Positions 42,943-54,579 of a stretch of DNA of 64,000 nt are shown in pieces (the stretch's first letter is position 1; the number at the start of each line of letters is the position of its first letter). Source of the stretch: Bacteroidales bacterium (GTDB lineage Bacteria; Bacteroidota; Bacteroidia; Bacteroidales; P3); the NCBI GenBank assembly GCA_024400495.1, contig JAKSMR010000005.1, positions 50,874-114,873 of the forward strand, in the 5' to 3' direction. Made by a program: the position numbers and the translations under genes. A model generated the notes under the pieces. That model was not told the DNA's origin, searched no databases, and saw nothing but the letters and a program-made list of their open reading frames with translations.

Positions 42943-43842
42943 ATGTTCCAAGCCCACCATATTACCAAGACCTTCGGCAATTTCGCCGCCCTCGACGATG
43001 TCTCGATATCCGTCCGCAAAGGTACCGTCTTCGGACTCCTCGGCCCCAACGGCGCCGGAAAGACGACACTCATCCGCATCATCAACCGCATCACCCGTCC
43101 CGATAGTGGAGAGCTGATTCTCAACGGCCACGTCATGACCGACAACGATGTGCTTCATATCGGCTATCTGCCCGAAGAGCGAGGGCTTTACAAGAAGATG
43201 AAAGTGGGCGAACAGGCGCTCTATCTGGCCCAGCTCAAAGGGCTTAGCGAGAAAGAAGCCAGCCAGCGGCTGCGCTGGTGGTTTGAGCGTTTCGGCATCG
43301 ACAACTGGTGGAGCCGGAAGGTGGAAGAGCTGTCGAAAGGAATGCAGCAAAAGGTGCAGTTCATCGTTACCGTCCTGCACGAGCCCAAGCTGCTCATCTT
43401 CGACGAGCCGTTCAGCGGCTTCGACCCCGTCAACGCCACACTCCTCAAGAACGAGATCCTACGACTGAAAGAGAACGGCGCCACAGTCATCTTCTCCACA
43501 CACAATATGGCATCGGTAGAAGAGATCTGCGACGACATAGCTCTGATCAACAAAGGGCAGGTGGCTCTCTCCGGCGGCGTAAAAGAGATCCGCGAGAGTT
43601 ATCGCAAGAATCTCTTCCACGTTCAGGTCAAGAGCGACAACACCATCCAACTCCCTCATGATTTCATCATCAGCCAGCACGGACGAGAAGGCGATCTCCA
43701 AGAACTCACCATCCGTATCCCCAAAGAGGCCACAGCCAACGACCTTCTGGCACAGATGCTCCCTCAAGGCGAAATCAAAGGACTGACCGAAATACTGCCC
43801 TCCATGAACGACATCTTCATCGAAAAGGTTTCAAACCGATAA
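42943..43842 (+). CDS. ABC transporter ATPase, NatA-like
   Basis: 299 residues. Walker A GPNGAGKTT (near residue 37), signature ELSKGMQQKVQ, Walker B LLIFDEPFSGFD and the H-loop IFSTHNM are all intact. The C-terminal extension of about 80 residues is typical of the ATPases paired with NatB-type permeases. The permease follows after 18 bp. It probably energises an exporter; the substrate (ion, antibiotic or lipid) is not evident. Confidence 0.93.
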   Translation: MFQAHHITKTFGNFAALDDVSISVRKGTVFGLLGPNGAGKTTLIRIINRITRPDSGELILNGHVMTDNDVLHIGYLPEERGLYKKMKVGEQALYLAQLKGLSEKEASQRLRWWFERFGIDNWWSRKVEELSKGMQQKVQFIVTVLHEPKLLIFDEPFSGFDPVNATLLKNEILRLKENGATVIFSTHNMASVEEICDDIALINKGQVALSGGVKEIRESYRKNLFHVQVKSDNTIQLPHDFIISQHGREGDLQELTIRIPKEATANDLLAQMLPQGEIKGLTEILPSMNDIFIEKVSNR

Positions 43843-43860
43843 CCAACTAATAATACCACT

Positions 43861-45192
43861 ATGCACAAGATACTGCTCGTCATAAAACGCGAATATCTCA
43901 CCCGTATAAAGAAACCCTCTTTCTGGGTGCTCACCATCCTGTTCCCCATCCTCATCGCCGGACTCTACATCATCCCCATCCTACTGGCCACCAAGCCGTT
44001 GGAGAAGTCGACAGTACTAGTAGTGGACGATTCAACCATCTTCCAGAAGTCGTTCCACAGCACCGAGAACATCGAGTATCGCGACGCAGGAAGTCTGGAC
44101 TATGCCAAAGCTCAGCTGGAAGAAGATAACAACCTTAGCGCCATCATCTTCATCCCCGCCCGCGAGACCCAGATTCCTACCGATGCCTTCCTCTATTACA
44201 GGAGCGACAAACCCGACGTGAACGTTCAGAGCGACGTCGACCGACAACTTCAGGAGATTCTTCGAAACAATATCCTGCTTGATGTCCACAACATCAGCGC
44301 CGAAGACTACGCTCTGATCAGCGACACCAAAATCAAGCTCCACACTCGTGACCTGGAGACCGGCCGAGACGGTTTCCTAGAGATAAAACTCGCTATTGGA
44401 TTCATCCTCGCCTTCATCATCTACATGGCCATATTCATGTTTGGAAGCCAGGTGATGCGCGGCGTTATGGAAGAAAAGACCAACCGCATCGTGGAAGTGA
44501 TCGTGAGCAGCATGCACCCTTTCCAGCTGATGATGGGGAAAGTGATCGGAATAGGCTTGGTGGGGCTGACCCAGTTCGCCCTGTGGGTGGTGCTTTCCGG
44601 AATAGCTATAGGAGGCATCCAGATAGCAAATAGCGACCTTTTCGAACGCGCAGCAGAAAAACAGAATATCAGCCAGATAGCCACCAAAGGAGTTGACGCA
44701 ACGGCACAACTTGAAGCCGTCCAGAACGAGGCTCCACTACCCGAAATCATCGAAGGCCTGGCCAGCATCAACTTCGGACTAATTCTGTCATTATTCATCT
44801 TCTACTTCATATTCGGATACCTGCTCTATGCCACCCTTTTCGCCGGCGTTGGCGCAGTATCCGACAACGAAACTGACTCCCAACAGTTTACTCTACCCCT
44901 TACAATCCCGTTGCTCCTGACGATAATTTGTACAGTTTCGTTCATGAACGAGCCCTCGGGAACTCTTGCTACCTGGCTGAGCATCATCCCTTTCACCTCG
45001 CCAGTAGCCATGATGTTCCGCATCCCGTTCGGAGTCAAGATATGGCAAGTCGTTATCTCCGCCGCTCTTCTAATCATCTTCTTCCCCTTGTGCACCTGGG
45101 TGGCAGCAAAGATCTACCGCATCGGAATTCTGCAGTACGGCAAGAAGATAACCTGGAAAGACCTCGGCAAATGGATCTCCTCCAGGAGCTAG
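43861..45192 (+). CDS. ABC transporter permease, NatB / ABC-2 type
   Basis: 443 residues. One N-terminal membrane helix (VLTILFPILIAGLYIIPILL), a large extracytoplasmic domain (about 45-175), then five further helices with the conserved MRGVMEEKTNRIVEVIVSS cytoplasmic motif that contacts the ATPase. This is the NatB/ABC2_membrane_3 architecture. It forms an exporter with the preceding gene. Confidence 0.92.
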   Translation: MHKILLVIKREYLTRIKKPSFWVLTILFPILIAGLYIIPILLATKPLEKSTVLVVDDSTIFQKSFHSTENIEYRDAGSLDYAKAQLEEDNNLSAIIFIPARETQIPTDAFLYYRSDKPDVNVQSDVDRQLQEILRNNILLDVHNISAEDYALISDTKIKLHTRDLETGRDGFLEIKLAIGFILAFIIYMAIFMFGSQVMRGVMEEKTNRIVEVIVSSMHPFQLMMGKVIGIGLVGLTQFALWVVLSGIAIGGIQIANSDLFERAAEKQNISQIATKGVDATAQLEAVQNEAPLPEIIEGLASINFGLILSLFIFYFIFGYLLYATLFAGVGAVSDNETDSQQFTLPLTIPLLLTIICTVSFMNEPSGTLATWLSIIPFTSPVAMMFRIPFGVKIWQVVISAALLIIFFPLCTWVAAKIYRIGILQYGKKITWKDLGKWISSRS

Positions 45193-45394
45193 CATAAGCT
45201 ATCGCCACACAGGGCATCTATTCGTCAATTTCTCCCTGCCCAAGGGGAGCCTATTTCTATTGATTTCTGAAGAGCAAACCCCAAGAAAACTTATCAACAC
45301 CCTAACATATTGTTTTCCCAATACTTAAATCACCAAGTATTAGGTTTTTTACGCGTATAATAAAAATAAATTTGGCTATATAAGAAAAAAGTCG

Positions 45395-45402
45395 TAACTT
45401 TG
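45395..45402 (+). promoter_or_regulatory. -7 box for recJ
   Basis: TAACTTTG, 14 bp before the recJ ATG. A TTTGG about 20 bp upstream is a plausible -33 element. Confidence 0.7.
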
Positions 45403-45416
45403 ACCCCAGTAAAAAA

Positions 45417-47246
45417 ATGAAAAATAAACGCTGGATAACAAGAAAAGACTATGATATAGAGATTGTTGAGAAGCTTGCGGAATCGTTGGGTGTTGATAAA
45501 ATCATCGCCACATTGCTTGTGGAACGAGGTATTACCACTTTTGAAGAGGCAAAGAAATTCTTCCGTCCCAGTCTGGACCAGTTGCATGACCCTTTCCTCA
45601 TGAAAGACATGGATAGAGCCATCGACCGAATCAACCAGGCAATCCGCAACAAAGAACGAATCCTTATCTATGGTGACTACGACGTAGATGGTACATCCGC
45701 CGTAGCTTTGGTGTATTCCTATTTTCAGGCCATACACCCTAATATCGATTTTTATATCCCCGATCGCGACACCGAGGGATATGGCATCTCTTTCAAAGGC
45801 ATCGACTATGCCCACGAAACAGGTGTAAACCTTATCATCGCACTCGACTGCGGCATCAAAGCCAACGAGCAAGCCGACTATGCAAGCGGGTTTGGCATCG
45901 ACCTCATCGTAGGCGACCACCACTTGCCCGGCGAGGAGCTGCCAAAATGCGTGGCAATCCTCGACCCCAAGCGCTCCGACTGCCCCTATCCTTTCAAGGA
46001 GCTGAGCGGCTGCGGCATCGGATTCAAGATCGTTGAAGCCTACATGGAGCAGAAGATGGGAGTGAAGCTCTGCGACACTTTCGGCGAGAACGAGACAGGG
46101 AAACGCCAGCAGCAGGACCTGCTGAAACGCAAGCTGCTGAAGTTCCTCGACCTGGTGGTGGTCTCCATCGCCAGCGACATCGTGCCTATCGTAGGGGAGA
46201 ACCGCGTACTGGCTAATTTCGGCTTGAAAGTGATCAACAGCTGCCCACGTCCTGGCATCGAGGCAATCCTGAAGTACGGACACATCGAGGCACGGCCTGA
46301 GTCTGAGAGAGAGAATCACCCCGAAATCACCTACTTCCGCAAGGAGGTGAACATCAGCGACCTTGTGTTCCTCGTTGGTCCTCGAATCAATGCTGCAGGA
46401 CGAATCCGTAGCGCAAGAGACTCCGTGAGACTGCTCCTCTGCGACGAACGAACCTCTGCCGCACAGCTAGCCGAAGAGATCGACAAATACAATAGCGAGC
46501 GAAAGGATCTTGACACTCTCGCCACAGAGACCGCAAAAGAGACCATCGCTCACAGCCCCGAGCTGCAGAGCCGCAAATCCATCGTTCTGGTGGATGAGAC
46601 TTGGCACAAAGGTGTGGTCGGCATTGTTGCTTCACGACTGGTGGAGGCCTATTACAAGCCCACCATCATCTTCACCCGTTCTACCGACGACATGTACGTG
46701 GGATCGGCTCGAAGCATCAAAGAGTTCGACGTCCATGCCGCTCTTGAAGAATGTGCCGACCTGCTGGAACACTTCGGAGGACACAAATGCGCTGCCGGCG
46801 TTTCGCTCAAACCCGAGAACTACGAACGCTTCGTGGCGAGATTTGAAGAAGTTGTACAAGCCCAGCTCAAAGAGGAGGAGATGGTACCCGAAATCGAGAT
46901 TGATGCAGAATTGGTCTTCTCCGAGCACATCACCCCCAAGTTCCTGCGTATCCTCAAGCAGTTCGCACCTTTCGGTCCCGAGAACAACGTGCCCGTCTTC
47001 CTCTCTCGCCGCCTGGCCGATACCGGAGGAGCACGTGTGGTCGGACAGAAACATCTCAAATTCTCCGCCATCCAGCTCGATGCCCGCAGCAAGGTCTTCC
47101 CTGCTATCGGATTCCAACTCGGCCGCTACATCGACAACATGCGTCGTTGCAGTTCTTTCGACATCTGCTATATGCTCGAAGAGAACTATTGGAACGGCAA
47201 GACTGAGACCCAGCTGAACGTTAAGGACATCCGCTTCGGCGAATAA
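45417..47246 (+). CDS. recJ: Single-stranded-DNA-specific exonuclease RecJ
   Basis: 609 residues. Degrades ssDNA 5' to 3' in recombination and mismatch repair. DHH-family metal motifs: IYGDYDVDGTSA (motif I), ALDCGI, and VGDHHLPGEELP (DHH). The DHHA1 motif HFGGHKCAAGVSL follows, and a C-terminal OB-fold domain closes the protein. A roughly 30-residue insert around MGVKLCDTFGENETGKRQQQ lies in the first half. Normal size for the phylum. Confidence 0.95.
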   Translation: MKNKRWITRKDYDIEIVEKLAESLGVDKIIATLLVERGITTFEEAKKFFRPSLDQLHDPFLMKDMDRAIDRINQAIRNKERILIYGDYDVDGTSAVALVYSYFQAIHPNIDFYIPDRDTEGYGISFKGIDYAHETGVNLIIALDCGIKANEQADYASGFGIDLIVGDHHLPGEELPKCVAILDPKRSDCPYPFKELSGCGIGFKIVEAYMEQKMGVKLCDTFGENETGKRQQQDLLKRKLLKFLDLVVVSIASDIVPIVGENRVLANFGLKVINSCPRPGIEAILKYGHIEARPESERENHPEITYFRKEVNISDLVFLVGPRINAAGRIRSARDSVRLLLCDERTSAAQLAEEIDKYNSERKDLDTLATETAKETIAHSPELQSRKSIVLVDETWHKGVVGIVASRLVEAYYKPTIIFTRSTDDMYVGSARSIKEFDVHAALEECADLLEHFGGHKCAAGVSLKPENYERFVARFEEVVQAQLKEEEMVPEIEIDAELVFSEHITPKFLRILKQFAPFGPENNVPVFLSRRLADTGGARVVGQKHLKFSAIQLDARSKVFPAIGFQLGRYIDNMRRCSSFDICYMLEENYWNGKTETQLNVKDIRFGE

Positions 47247-47263
47247 ATCCGACTCTCTGATAA

Positions 47264-47304
47264 GAGCCTTAAGGTTTCTATGACAATCAAGCATCTTAAG
47301 GCTC
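47264..47304 (+). terminator. Hairpin between recJ and ettA
   Basis: GAGCCTTAAG (47264-47273) pairs with CTTAAGGCTC (47295-47304); only short T runs follow, so termination may be partial. Confidence 0.55.
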
Positions 47305-47340
47305 TCCTCATTTCATATACAATCCCAAAACGAACGACAA

Positions 47341-49014
<1,674 letters not shown>

Positions 49015-49045
49015 TCGGTTCACGTCACATATAATAATTTGTAAG

Positions 49046-49075
49046 GAAGGTGTGGGAACAATCTACACCTTCTTT
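49046..49075 (+). terminator. Terminator after ettA
   Basis: GAAGGTGT...ACACCTTC stem followed by TTT, 32 bp after the stop. Confidence 0.65.
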
Positions 49076-49155
49076 GCAACAGAGCCTCTCCCCGAGAGCC
49101 CAAAGAAAGATCAGCATCCACAGGAATAACCATCTAGAGAGAAACAATATAATAA

Positions 49156-49884
49156 ATGAAGAACATTCTTATTACATTATTCATTATATTCGGACTACCC
49201 GCCTTTGCGCAGGCACCAAGACACGCCGTGAAACAGATCACCTCACACACCCAATATGTGGGCGGAAACGATATGGGACAGGAGATTGTCTCCACCTTCA
49301 GCAAGGAGGGAACTATGCTGACTTCGGTAAAACGCGGATTCGGTCCCGGAGGAATGGTGGAATACGACATGATGCCCAAAGCGCAGAACGTGCAGCACAG
49401 ATGGAACGAGGAGCACGACGAGGACTCGGTACTTTTTGACGGACTGCTCAGATACCGATTCTTCATCGACCTGGATGGCGACACACTACAGACACACTAT
49501 TACAACACCAACGGACAACACAGCTCCACCTACAACATCTTCAGCAAAGCCCACAAACACAGCGTCAGCATAGCCTACAACTTCAACAAAGAAGGCGAAC
49601 TCAGCAACCGAACCATCTACTTCTACAACAAAAAGAACCTTGTTGCGAAAGTACAACGGTTCTCTCCCGACGAAATGCTGCAGTCCTACACGACCTATAA
49701 ATACGACAAACACAACAACTGCGTCAAACAGACCAACACCAACTTCAACGAAGGCCAGAAAGAAAGCACAAACACCAACGAACATCGCTTCACTTACGAC
49801 GCATATGGAAACTGGACAGAATGCCTGTATCTCGTTGACGGAAAGCACCATTACACCATAAAACGCGAGATCGTCTACTGGTAA
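49156..49884 (+). CDS. Secreted hypothetical protein (242 aa)
   Basis: Signal peptide MKNILITLFIIFGLPAFAQA. The mature part is rich in Tyr, Asn and His with YD-repeat-like phrases (TYNIFSKAHKHSV, TTYKYDKHNNCV, RFTYDAYGNWTE) as in Bacteroidales surface or periplasmic proteins. No catalytic motif is seen. The stop TAA overlaps the next start as TAATG, so it is coupled to ogt. Confidence 0.75.
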   Translation: MKNILITLFIIFGLPAFAQAPRHAVKQITSHTQYVGGNDMGQEIVSTFSKEGTMLTSVKRGFGPGGMVEYDMMPKAQNVQHRWNEEHDEDSVLFDGLLRYRFFIDLDGDTLQTHYYNTNGQHSSTYNIFSKAHKHSVSIAYNFNKEGELSNRTIYFYNKKNLVAKVQRFSPDEMLQSYTTYKYDKHNNCVKQTNTNFNEGQKESTNTNEHRFTYDAYGNWTECLYLVDGKHHYTIKREIVYW

Positions 49885-50402
49885 TGGAACCGATATTGAG
49901 CCACCTCTACCACTCTCCTGCCGGAGAGCTTCTGCTCGCCTCCTTTGGCGGAGAGCTCTGCTTGTGCGACTGGGTCGGAGGCACCAATACCGAAGAGAAC
50001 CTCAGAAGAATCTGCAACGGCTTGAAAGCCGACATTGTTGAAGGCAACTCGACCGTGATAGAAGAGACGAAGCATCAGCTGGACGAATATTTCGCAAGAG
50101 AGAGGAGAGTGTTTGAAATCCCACTACTGCTTGTCGGAACCGAATTCCAGAAAATGGTGTGGAGAACATTGCTGAAAATCCCCTACGGGCACACCATCTC
50201 CTACCTGCAACAGGCCCAGATGATGGGAAGGCCAAAATCCGTTCGCGCCGTCGCCAACGCCAACGCACACAACGCGATAAGCATCATCGTCCCTTGCCAT
50301 AGAGTGATCGGGACCAACGGGAAACTTACCGGTTATGCCGGCGGGTTGAGAGCCAAAGACCTGCTCCTCGAGCAGGAAGGTTTTATGCTCATGCAGTCGT
50401 GA
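49884..50402 (+). CDS. ogt: Methylated-DNA--protein-cysteine methyltransferase
   Basis: 172 residues. The active-site box IIVPCHRVIG gives the alkyl-accepting Cys; GRPKSVRAVANANAHN is the helix-turn-helix DNA-binding part, and GKLTGYAGGL follows as usual. It repairs O6-methylguanine by transferring the methyl group to itself. It begins inside the stop codon of the preceding gene. Confidence 0.95.
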   Translation: MEPILSHLYHSPAGELLLASFGGELCLCDWVGGTNTEENLRRICNGLKADIVEGNSTVIEETKHQLDEYFARERRVFEIPLLLVGTEFQKMVWRTLLKIPYGHTISYLQQAQMMGRPKSVRAVANANAHNAISIIVPCHRVIGTNGKLTGYAGGLRAKDLLLEQEGFMLMQS

Positions 50403-50477
50403 CACGCATTTGCGTCGCATTTGCGTCGCCCTAACGTCGCAAATCCGTATGAGTGGTGCGACGCAGCAACGACTCAA
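50401..50477. repeat. 11-nt periodic repeat, GCGTCGCATTT type
   Basis: Begins at the ogt stop: GACACGCATTT, GCGTCGCATTT, GCGTCGCCCTA, ACGTCGCAAAT, then more decayed units and an inverted GTGCGACGCAG. The remaining gap to dnaE (50478-50716) holds only the promoter. Confidence 0.75.
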
Positions 50478-50646
50478 AAGAGTCCCGACATCGTTACACG
50501 CAGCTTGTAATCCGTGAAAGAGAACACCCTTCCCGGAGCTACAGACACCCTTCTCTTATACAGCTGATAAACAACAGATTATACATCGGTTAGAATTTTG
50601 TTGATAACTTATTCCCGAAAGCCTTGGGAAAATGGATTTTTCTTTG

Positions 50647-50654
50647 TAATTTTG
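50647..50654 (+). promoter_or_regulatory. -7 box for dnaE
   Basis: TAATTTTG, 63 bp before the dnaE ATG. A GTTGATAACTTATT sequence lies further upstream. Confidence 0.6.
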
Positions 50655-50716
50655 TAGCCCGAATGAAGAAACATATATATAATATAACCCTCTAAGAAGA
50701 AACAACTTCAATAAGT

Positions 50717-53700
50717 ATGACACAATTCACACACCTCCACGTTCACTCCCATTTCTCAATCTTGGACGGAATGTCGAAGATTCCCGACCTCATCAAGAAA
50801 TGCAAGAAAAACGGAATGTACGCTATGGCTCTTACCGACCACGGGAACATGTTCGGCATCAAGGAACTTGTTGACAACGCGGGAAAAGAGAACGGCAAAG
50901 TCAAAGATGCAATCAAAGAGCAGGAGGCCATACTGAAGAACGACGAAGCTACCGCCGAAGAGAAAGCCGCCGCCGAAGCCCAGATCGAGAAGTTGAAGGG
51001 AACATTCTTCAAACCCATCATCGGAACCGAAGCCTACTGCGCCCACGACGACTGCCGCAACAAAGACGGACGAGGCTGGCACCTTATCCTTCTTGCCAAA
51101 AACAAGACAGGCTATCTCAGCCTCTGCAAACTGGCTTCGTACGCCTATACCGAGGGCTATTACTACACGTCGCGCATCGACCATCGTCTGCTGGAGCAGT
51201 ACCACGAAGGCGTTATCTGCTGCTCGGCTTGTCTTGGCGGCGAAGTTCCGCAGAAGATTATGGCCGGCGACCTGAAAGGAGCCGAAGAGAGCGTGCTCTG
51301 GTTCAAGAACCTCTTTGGAGAAGACTACTACATCGAGCTGCAACGCCACGAGACCGACAAGCCCAACGCCGCCTACGACACCTTCGAGCGCCAGGAAGAG
51401 GTCAACAAAGTGCTCATCCAGCTGGCCCGCAAACATAACATCAAAGTCATCGCCACCAACGACGTCCATTTCGTCGAAGAAGAGCATGGCGAAGCCCACG
51501 ACCGACTCATCTGCCTCAGCACAGGAAAGGATTTCGACGATCCTACCCGAATGCACTACACCAAACAGGAGTGGCTCAAGACCCCCGACGAGATGGCTGC
51601 CATCTTCCAGGACATCCCCGAAGCCATCTCCAACACACAAGAAATCGTTGACAAGGTAGAGACCTACAGCATCGACTCCGACCCTCTGATGCCCATGTTC
51701 GACATCCCCGCCACTTTTGGCAGCGAAGAGGAGTACCGCAGCCGCATTACCGAGGAAGAACTCTTCGACGAATTCACCCAGAACGAGAAGCACGAGGTTG
51801 TGATGGAGCGCGAAGCTGCCGAGAAAAAGATCAAGAAACTAGGCGGCTACAACAAGCTCTACCGCATCAAATTCGAGGCCGACTACCTAGAGAAGCTCGT
51901 GTGGGAAGGCGCCCACAAACGCTATGGCGAGGTCCTTACCGACGAGCAGACCGAGCGCATCATCTTCGAGCTCCACACCATCAAAACCATGGGATTCCCC
52001 GGCTACTTCCTCATCGTGTCCGACTACATCAGAGCCGCCCGCGAAGAGCTAGGCGTCTCCGTAGGCCCCGGCCGTGGCTCCGCCGCAGGAAGCGTGGTTG
52101 CCTATTGCCTCTGGATTACCGACGTCGACCCGTTGAAGTACGACCTTCTGTTCGAGCGTTTCCTCAACCCCGACCGAATCTCGCTGCCCGATATCGACGT
52201 CGACTTCGACGATGCAGGACGAGGCAAGGTGCTCGATTGGATCACCCATAAGTACGGCAAAGAGAAAGTAGCACACATCATCACCTACGGCACCATGGCC
52301 ACCAAATCCTCTTTGGCCGACGTAAGCCGAGTGCAGAACATCCCTCTCTCTACCGTAGCTCAGCTTAAGGGCTACATTCCCGAGAAGAGCTTCCCCGATA
52401 GCATCCGCGACGACGACGGAAAGCCCTTCGACAAGCTTCCTAAAGTCAACCTCAAGAACTGCTACAAATATGTGCCCGAGCTGAAAGAGATCATGCAGGG
52501 CACCAACGAAGAGCTCAAGCAAGTGCTCACCTATGCCTCCGAGCTGGAGGACACCAACCGCCAGATCGGCATCCACGCCTGCGGCGTCATTATCGGAGCC
52601 CAGGACCTTACCGACGTCGCACCCGTCTGCACCATCAAAGACAAAGAGACAGGCGAAGATGTGCTCGTGACCCAATACGACGGCCATGTTGTCGAGACCG
52701 TCGGACTGATCAAGATGGACTTCCTCGGGCTGAAGACCCTCACCATCATCAAGGACGCTCTGCGCAACATCAAGAAATCGTGCGGCGACGAGATCGACAT
52801 CGACCACATCCCCATCGACGACGAGCTCACCTACAAACTCTACTCCGAAGGCGCTACCGTCGGCACATTCCAGTTCGAGAGTCCCGGAATGCAGAAATAC
52901 CTCAAAGAGCTGCATCCCTCGCAGTTCGGCGACATCATCGCTATGAACGCCCTCTACCGTCCCGGTCCTATGGACTACATCCCCGACTTCATCGACCGCA
53001 AGCTCGGCCGTAAGCCCATCGAGTACGACATTCCCGAGATGGAGAAATATCTCAAGGACACCTACGGCATCACCGTCTATCAAGAGCAGGTCATGCTTCT
53101 GTCGCGCCAGCTGGCCAATTTCACCCGTGGCGAGAGCGACACCTTGCGTAAGGCAATGGGAAAGAAACAGATCGCGAAGATGAACGAGTTGGAAGGCTTC
53201 TTCATGGAACGCGGTCAGAAGAACGGTCACGACCCCAAGGTGCTGAAGAAGATCTGGGAGGACTGGAAGAAATTCGCCTCCTACGCCTTCAACAAGAGCC
53301 ACGCCACCTGCTATAGCTGGGTTGCCTACCAGACAGCCTATCTCAAAGCCCACTACCCTGCCGAATATATGGCTGCCGTGCTCACGAGCTGCCTCACCGA
53401 CAATGCCAAGGTAACCTTCTATATGGAGGAATGCCGCCGCATGGGCATCAACATCCTGTCTCCCGATGTCAACGAATCGGACATGGACTTCTCGGTAAAC
53501 AGCAACGGCGAAATCCGCTTCGGACTTGCCGCCATCAAAGGTATGGGCGAGGCAGCAGCTTCTGTCATCATCGCCGAGAGAGAGAAAGGCGGGACCTATA
53601 CCGACATCTTCGACTTCCTCCAGCGCGTCGACCTACGTGCCGTGAACTCCAAATGCCTCGATGTCATGGTCAAATCCGGAGCCTTCGACAGCTTCGCCAA

Positions 53701-54571
53701 TATGCACCGAGCCCAGTATCTCTATCGCGCCAACGACAACGAAGCCAATCCTCCCTATATCGAGCTTCTCCGCCGCTGGGCGAACAACAAGCAGGAAGCC
53801 GCAAACTCCAATCAGATCAGCCTCTTCGACACCTGCGATGAGATAAAAGAGGAAGAGCATCCCAACATTCCCAAATGCGAGCCCTGGAGCAATATCGAGA
53901 GCTGCCGCTACGAGAAAGAGGTGATCGGCTTCTACCTCAGCGCCCATCCCCTCGACGACTTCAAATTCGAGATGAACCGCATCATCAACCACTCCGTCGT
54001 AGAGATGGAAGAGAAAGAGAAGCTGATGAACAAAGGAGAGATCAGAATGGGAGGCGTCATCACAGCCTCGCGCTCGGGAGTCTCCAAACGCGGCAACCCT
54101 TATGGAAGCATCACCGTCGAGGACTATAAGGGCAGCTACGAGTTCATGCTTTGGGGCGACGACGCAATCGCCTATAAGAACTTCATCGACAGCGTGGGAC
54201 AGTATGTCTTCATCCGCTGCGAGGTAGTGAAAGCCAAATACGCCAAAGACGACACTCCTCCCGAGAAGGCAGCGCAGTTCAACATCCTTGGAATCACCAT
54301 GCTTGCTGGCGTGATGGAGAAGTATGTGAAAGGCATCGAGTTCAGAATGAACATCAACCAGCTGACCAAAGAGCTTACCGACACCATCCTCGACATCGCC
54401 CGCAACCCCAAACATAAAGGAGAAGCCCAGCTCTCCATCAAGATCGACTATCCCGAGAAGAAGCTCTCCCTCACCATGAAAGCTCGCACCAACAAAGTCA
54501 ATCCCAAGATAGTCATCCCCCTGTTGGAGAAGATCCCGGAGATCTACGAAATACGTCCCACCTCTAACTAA
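50717..54571 (+). CDS. dnaE: DNA polymerase III alpha subunit
   Basis: 1284 residues, the replicative polymerase. PHP domain at the start (FTHLHVHSHFSILDGMSKIP). Catalytic Asp residues lie in LPDIDVDFDDAGRGKV (near residue 495), preceded by VGPGRGSAAGSVVAYCL. The finger motif YRPGPMDYIPDF and the C-terminal OB-fold (MGGVITASRSGVSKRGNPYG) are present. A charged helical insert (AIKEQEAILKNDEATAEEKA, near residue 75) sits in the PHP domain, where E. coli DnaE has a short loop. GSCFA and ddl genes follow closely. Confidence 0.97.
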   Translation: MTQFTHLHVHSHFSILDGMSKIPDLIKKCKKNGMYAMALTDHGNMFGIKELVDNAGKENGKVKDAIKEQEAILKNDEATAEEKAAAEAQIEKLKGTFFKPIIGTEAYCAHDDCRNKDGRGWHLILLAKNKTGYLSLCKLASYAYTEGYYYTSRIDHRLLEQYHEGVICCSACLGGEVPQKIMAGDLKGAEESVLWFKNLFGEDYYIELQRHETDKPNAAYDTFERQEEVNKVLIQLARKHNIKVIATNDVHFVEEEHGEAHDRLICLSTGKDFDDPTRMHYTKQEWLKTPDEMAAIFQDIPEAISNTQEIVDKVETYSIDSDPLMPMFDIPATFGSEEEYRSRITEEELFDEFTQNEKHEVVMEREAAEKKIKKLGGYNKLYRIKFEADYLEKLVWEGAHKRYGEVLTDEQTERIIFELHTIKTMGFPGYFLIVSDYIRAAREELGVSVGPGRGSAAGSVVAYCLWITDVDPLKYDLLFERFLNPDRISLPDIDVDFDDAGRGKVLDWITHKYGKEKVAHIITYGTMATKSSLADVSRVQNIPLSTVAQLKGYIPEKSFPDSIRDDDGKPFDKLPKVNLKNCYKYVPELKEIMQGTNEELKQVLTYASELEDTNRQIGIHACGVIIGAQDLTDVAPVCTIKDKETGEDVLVTQYDGHVVETVGLIKMDFLGLKTLTIIKDALRNIKKSCGDEIDIDHIPIDDELTYKLYSEGATVGTFQFESPGMQKYLKELHPSQFGDIIAMNALYRPGPMDYIPDFIDRKLGRKPIEYDIPEMEKYLKDTYGITVYQEQVMLLSRQLANFTRGESDTLRKAMGKKQIAKMNELEGFFMERGQKNGHDPKVLKKIWEDWKKFASYAFNKSHATCYSWVAYQTAYLKAHYPAEYMAAVLTSCLTDNAKVTFYMEECRRMGINILSPDVNESDMDFSVNSNGEIRFGLAAIKGMGEAAASVIIAEREKGGTYTDIFDFLQRVDLRAVNSKCLDVMVKSGAFDSFANMHRAQYLYRANDNEANPPYIELLRRWANNKQEAANSNQISLFDTCDEIKEEEHPNIPKCEPWSNIESCRYEKEVIGFYLSAHPLDDFKFEMNRIINHSVVEMEEKEKLMNKGEIRMGGVITASRSGVSKRGNPYGSITVEDYKGSYEFMLWGDDAIAYKNFIDSVGQYVFIRCEVVKAKYAKDDTPPEKAAQFNILGITMLAGVMEKYVKGIEFRMNINQLTKELTDTILDIARNPKHKGEAQLSIKIDYPEKKLSLTMKARTNKVNPKIVIPLLEKIPEIYEIRPTSN

Positions 54572-54579
54572 CGAACACG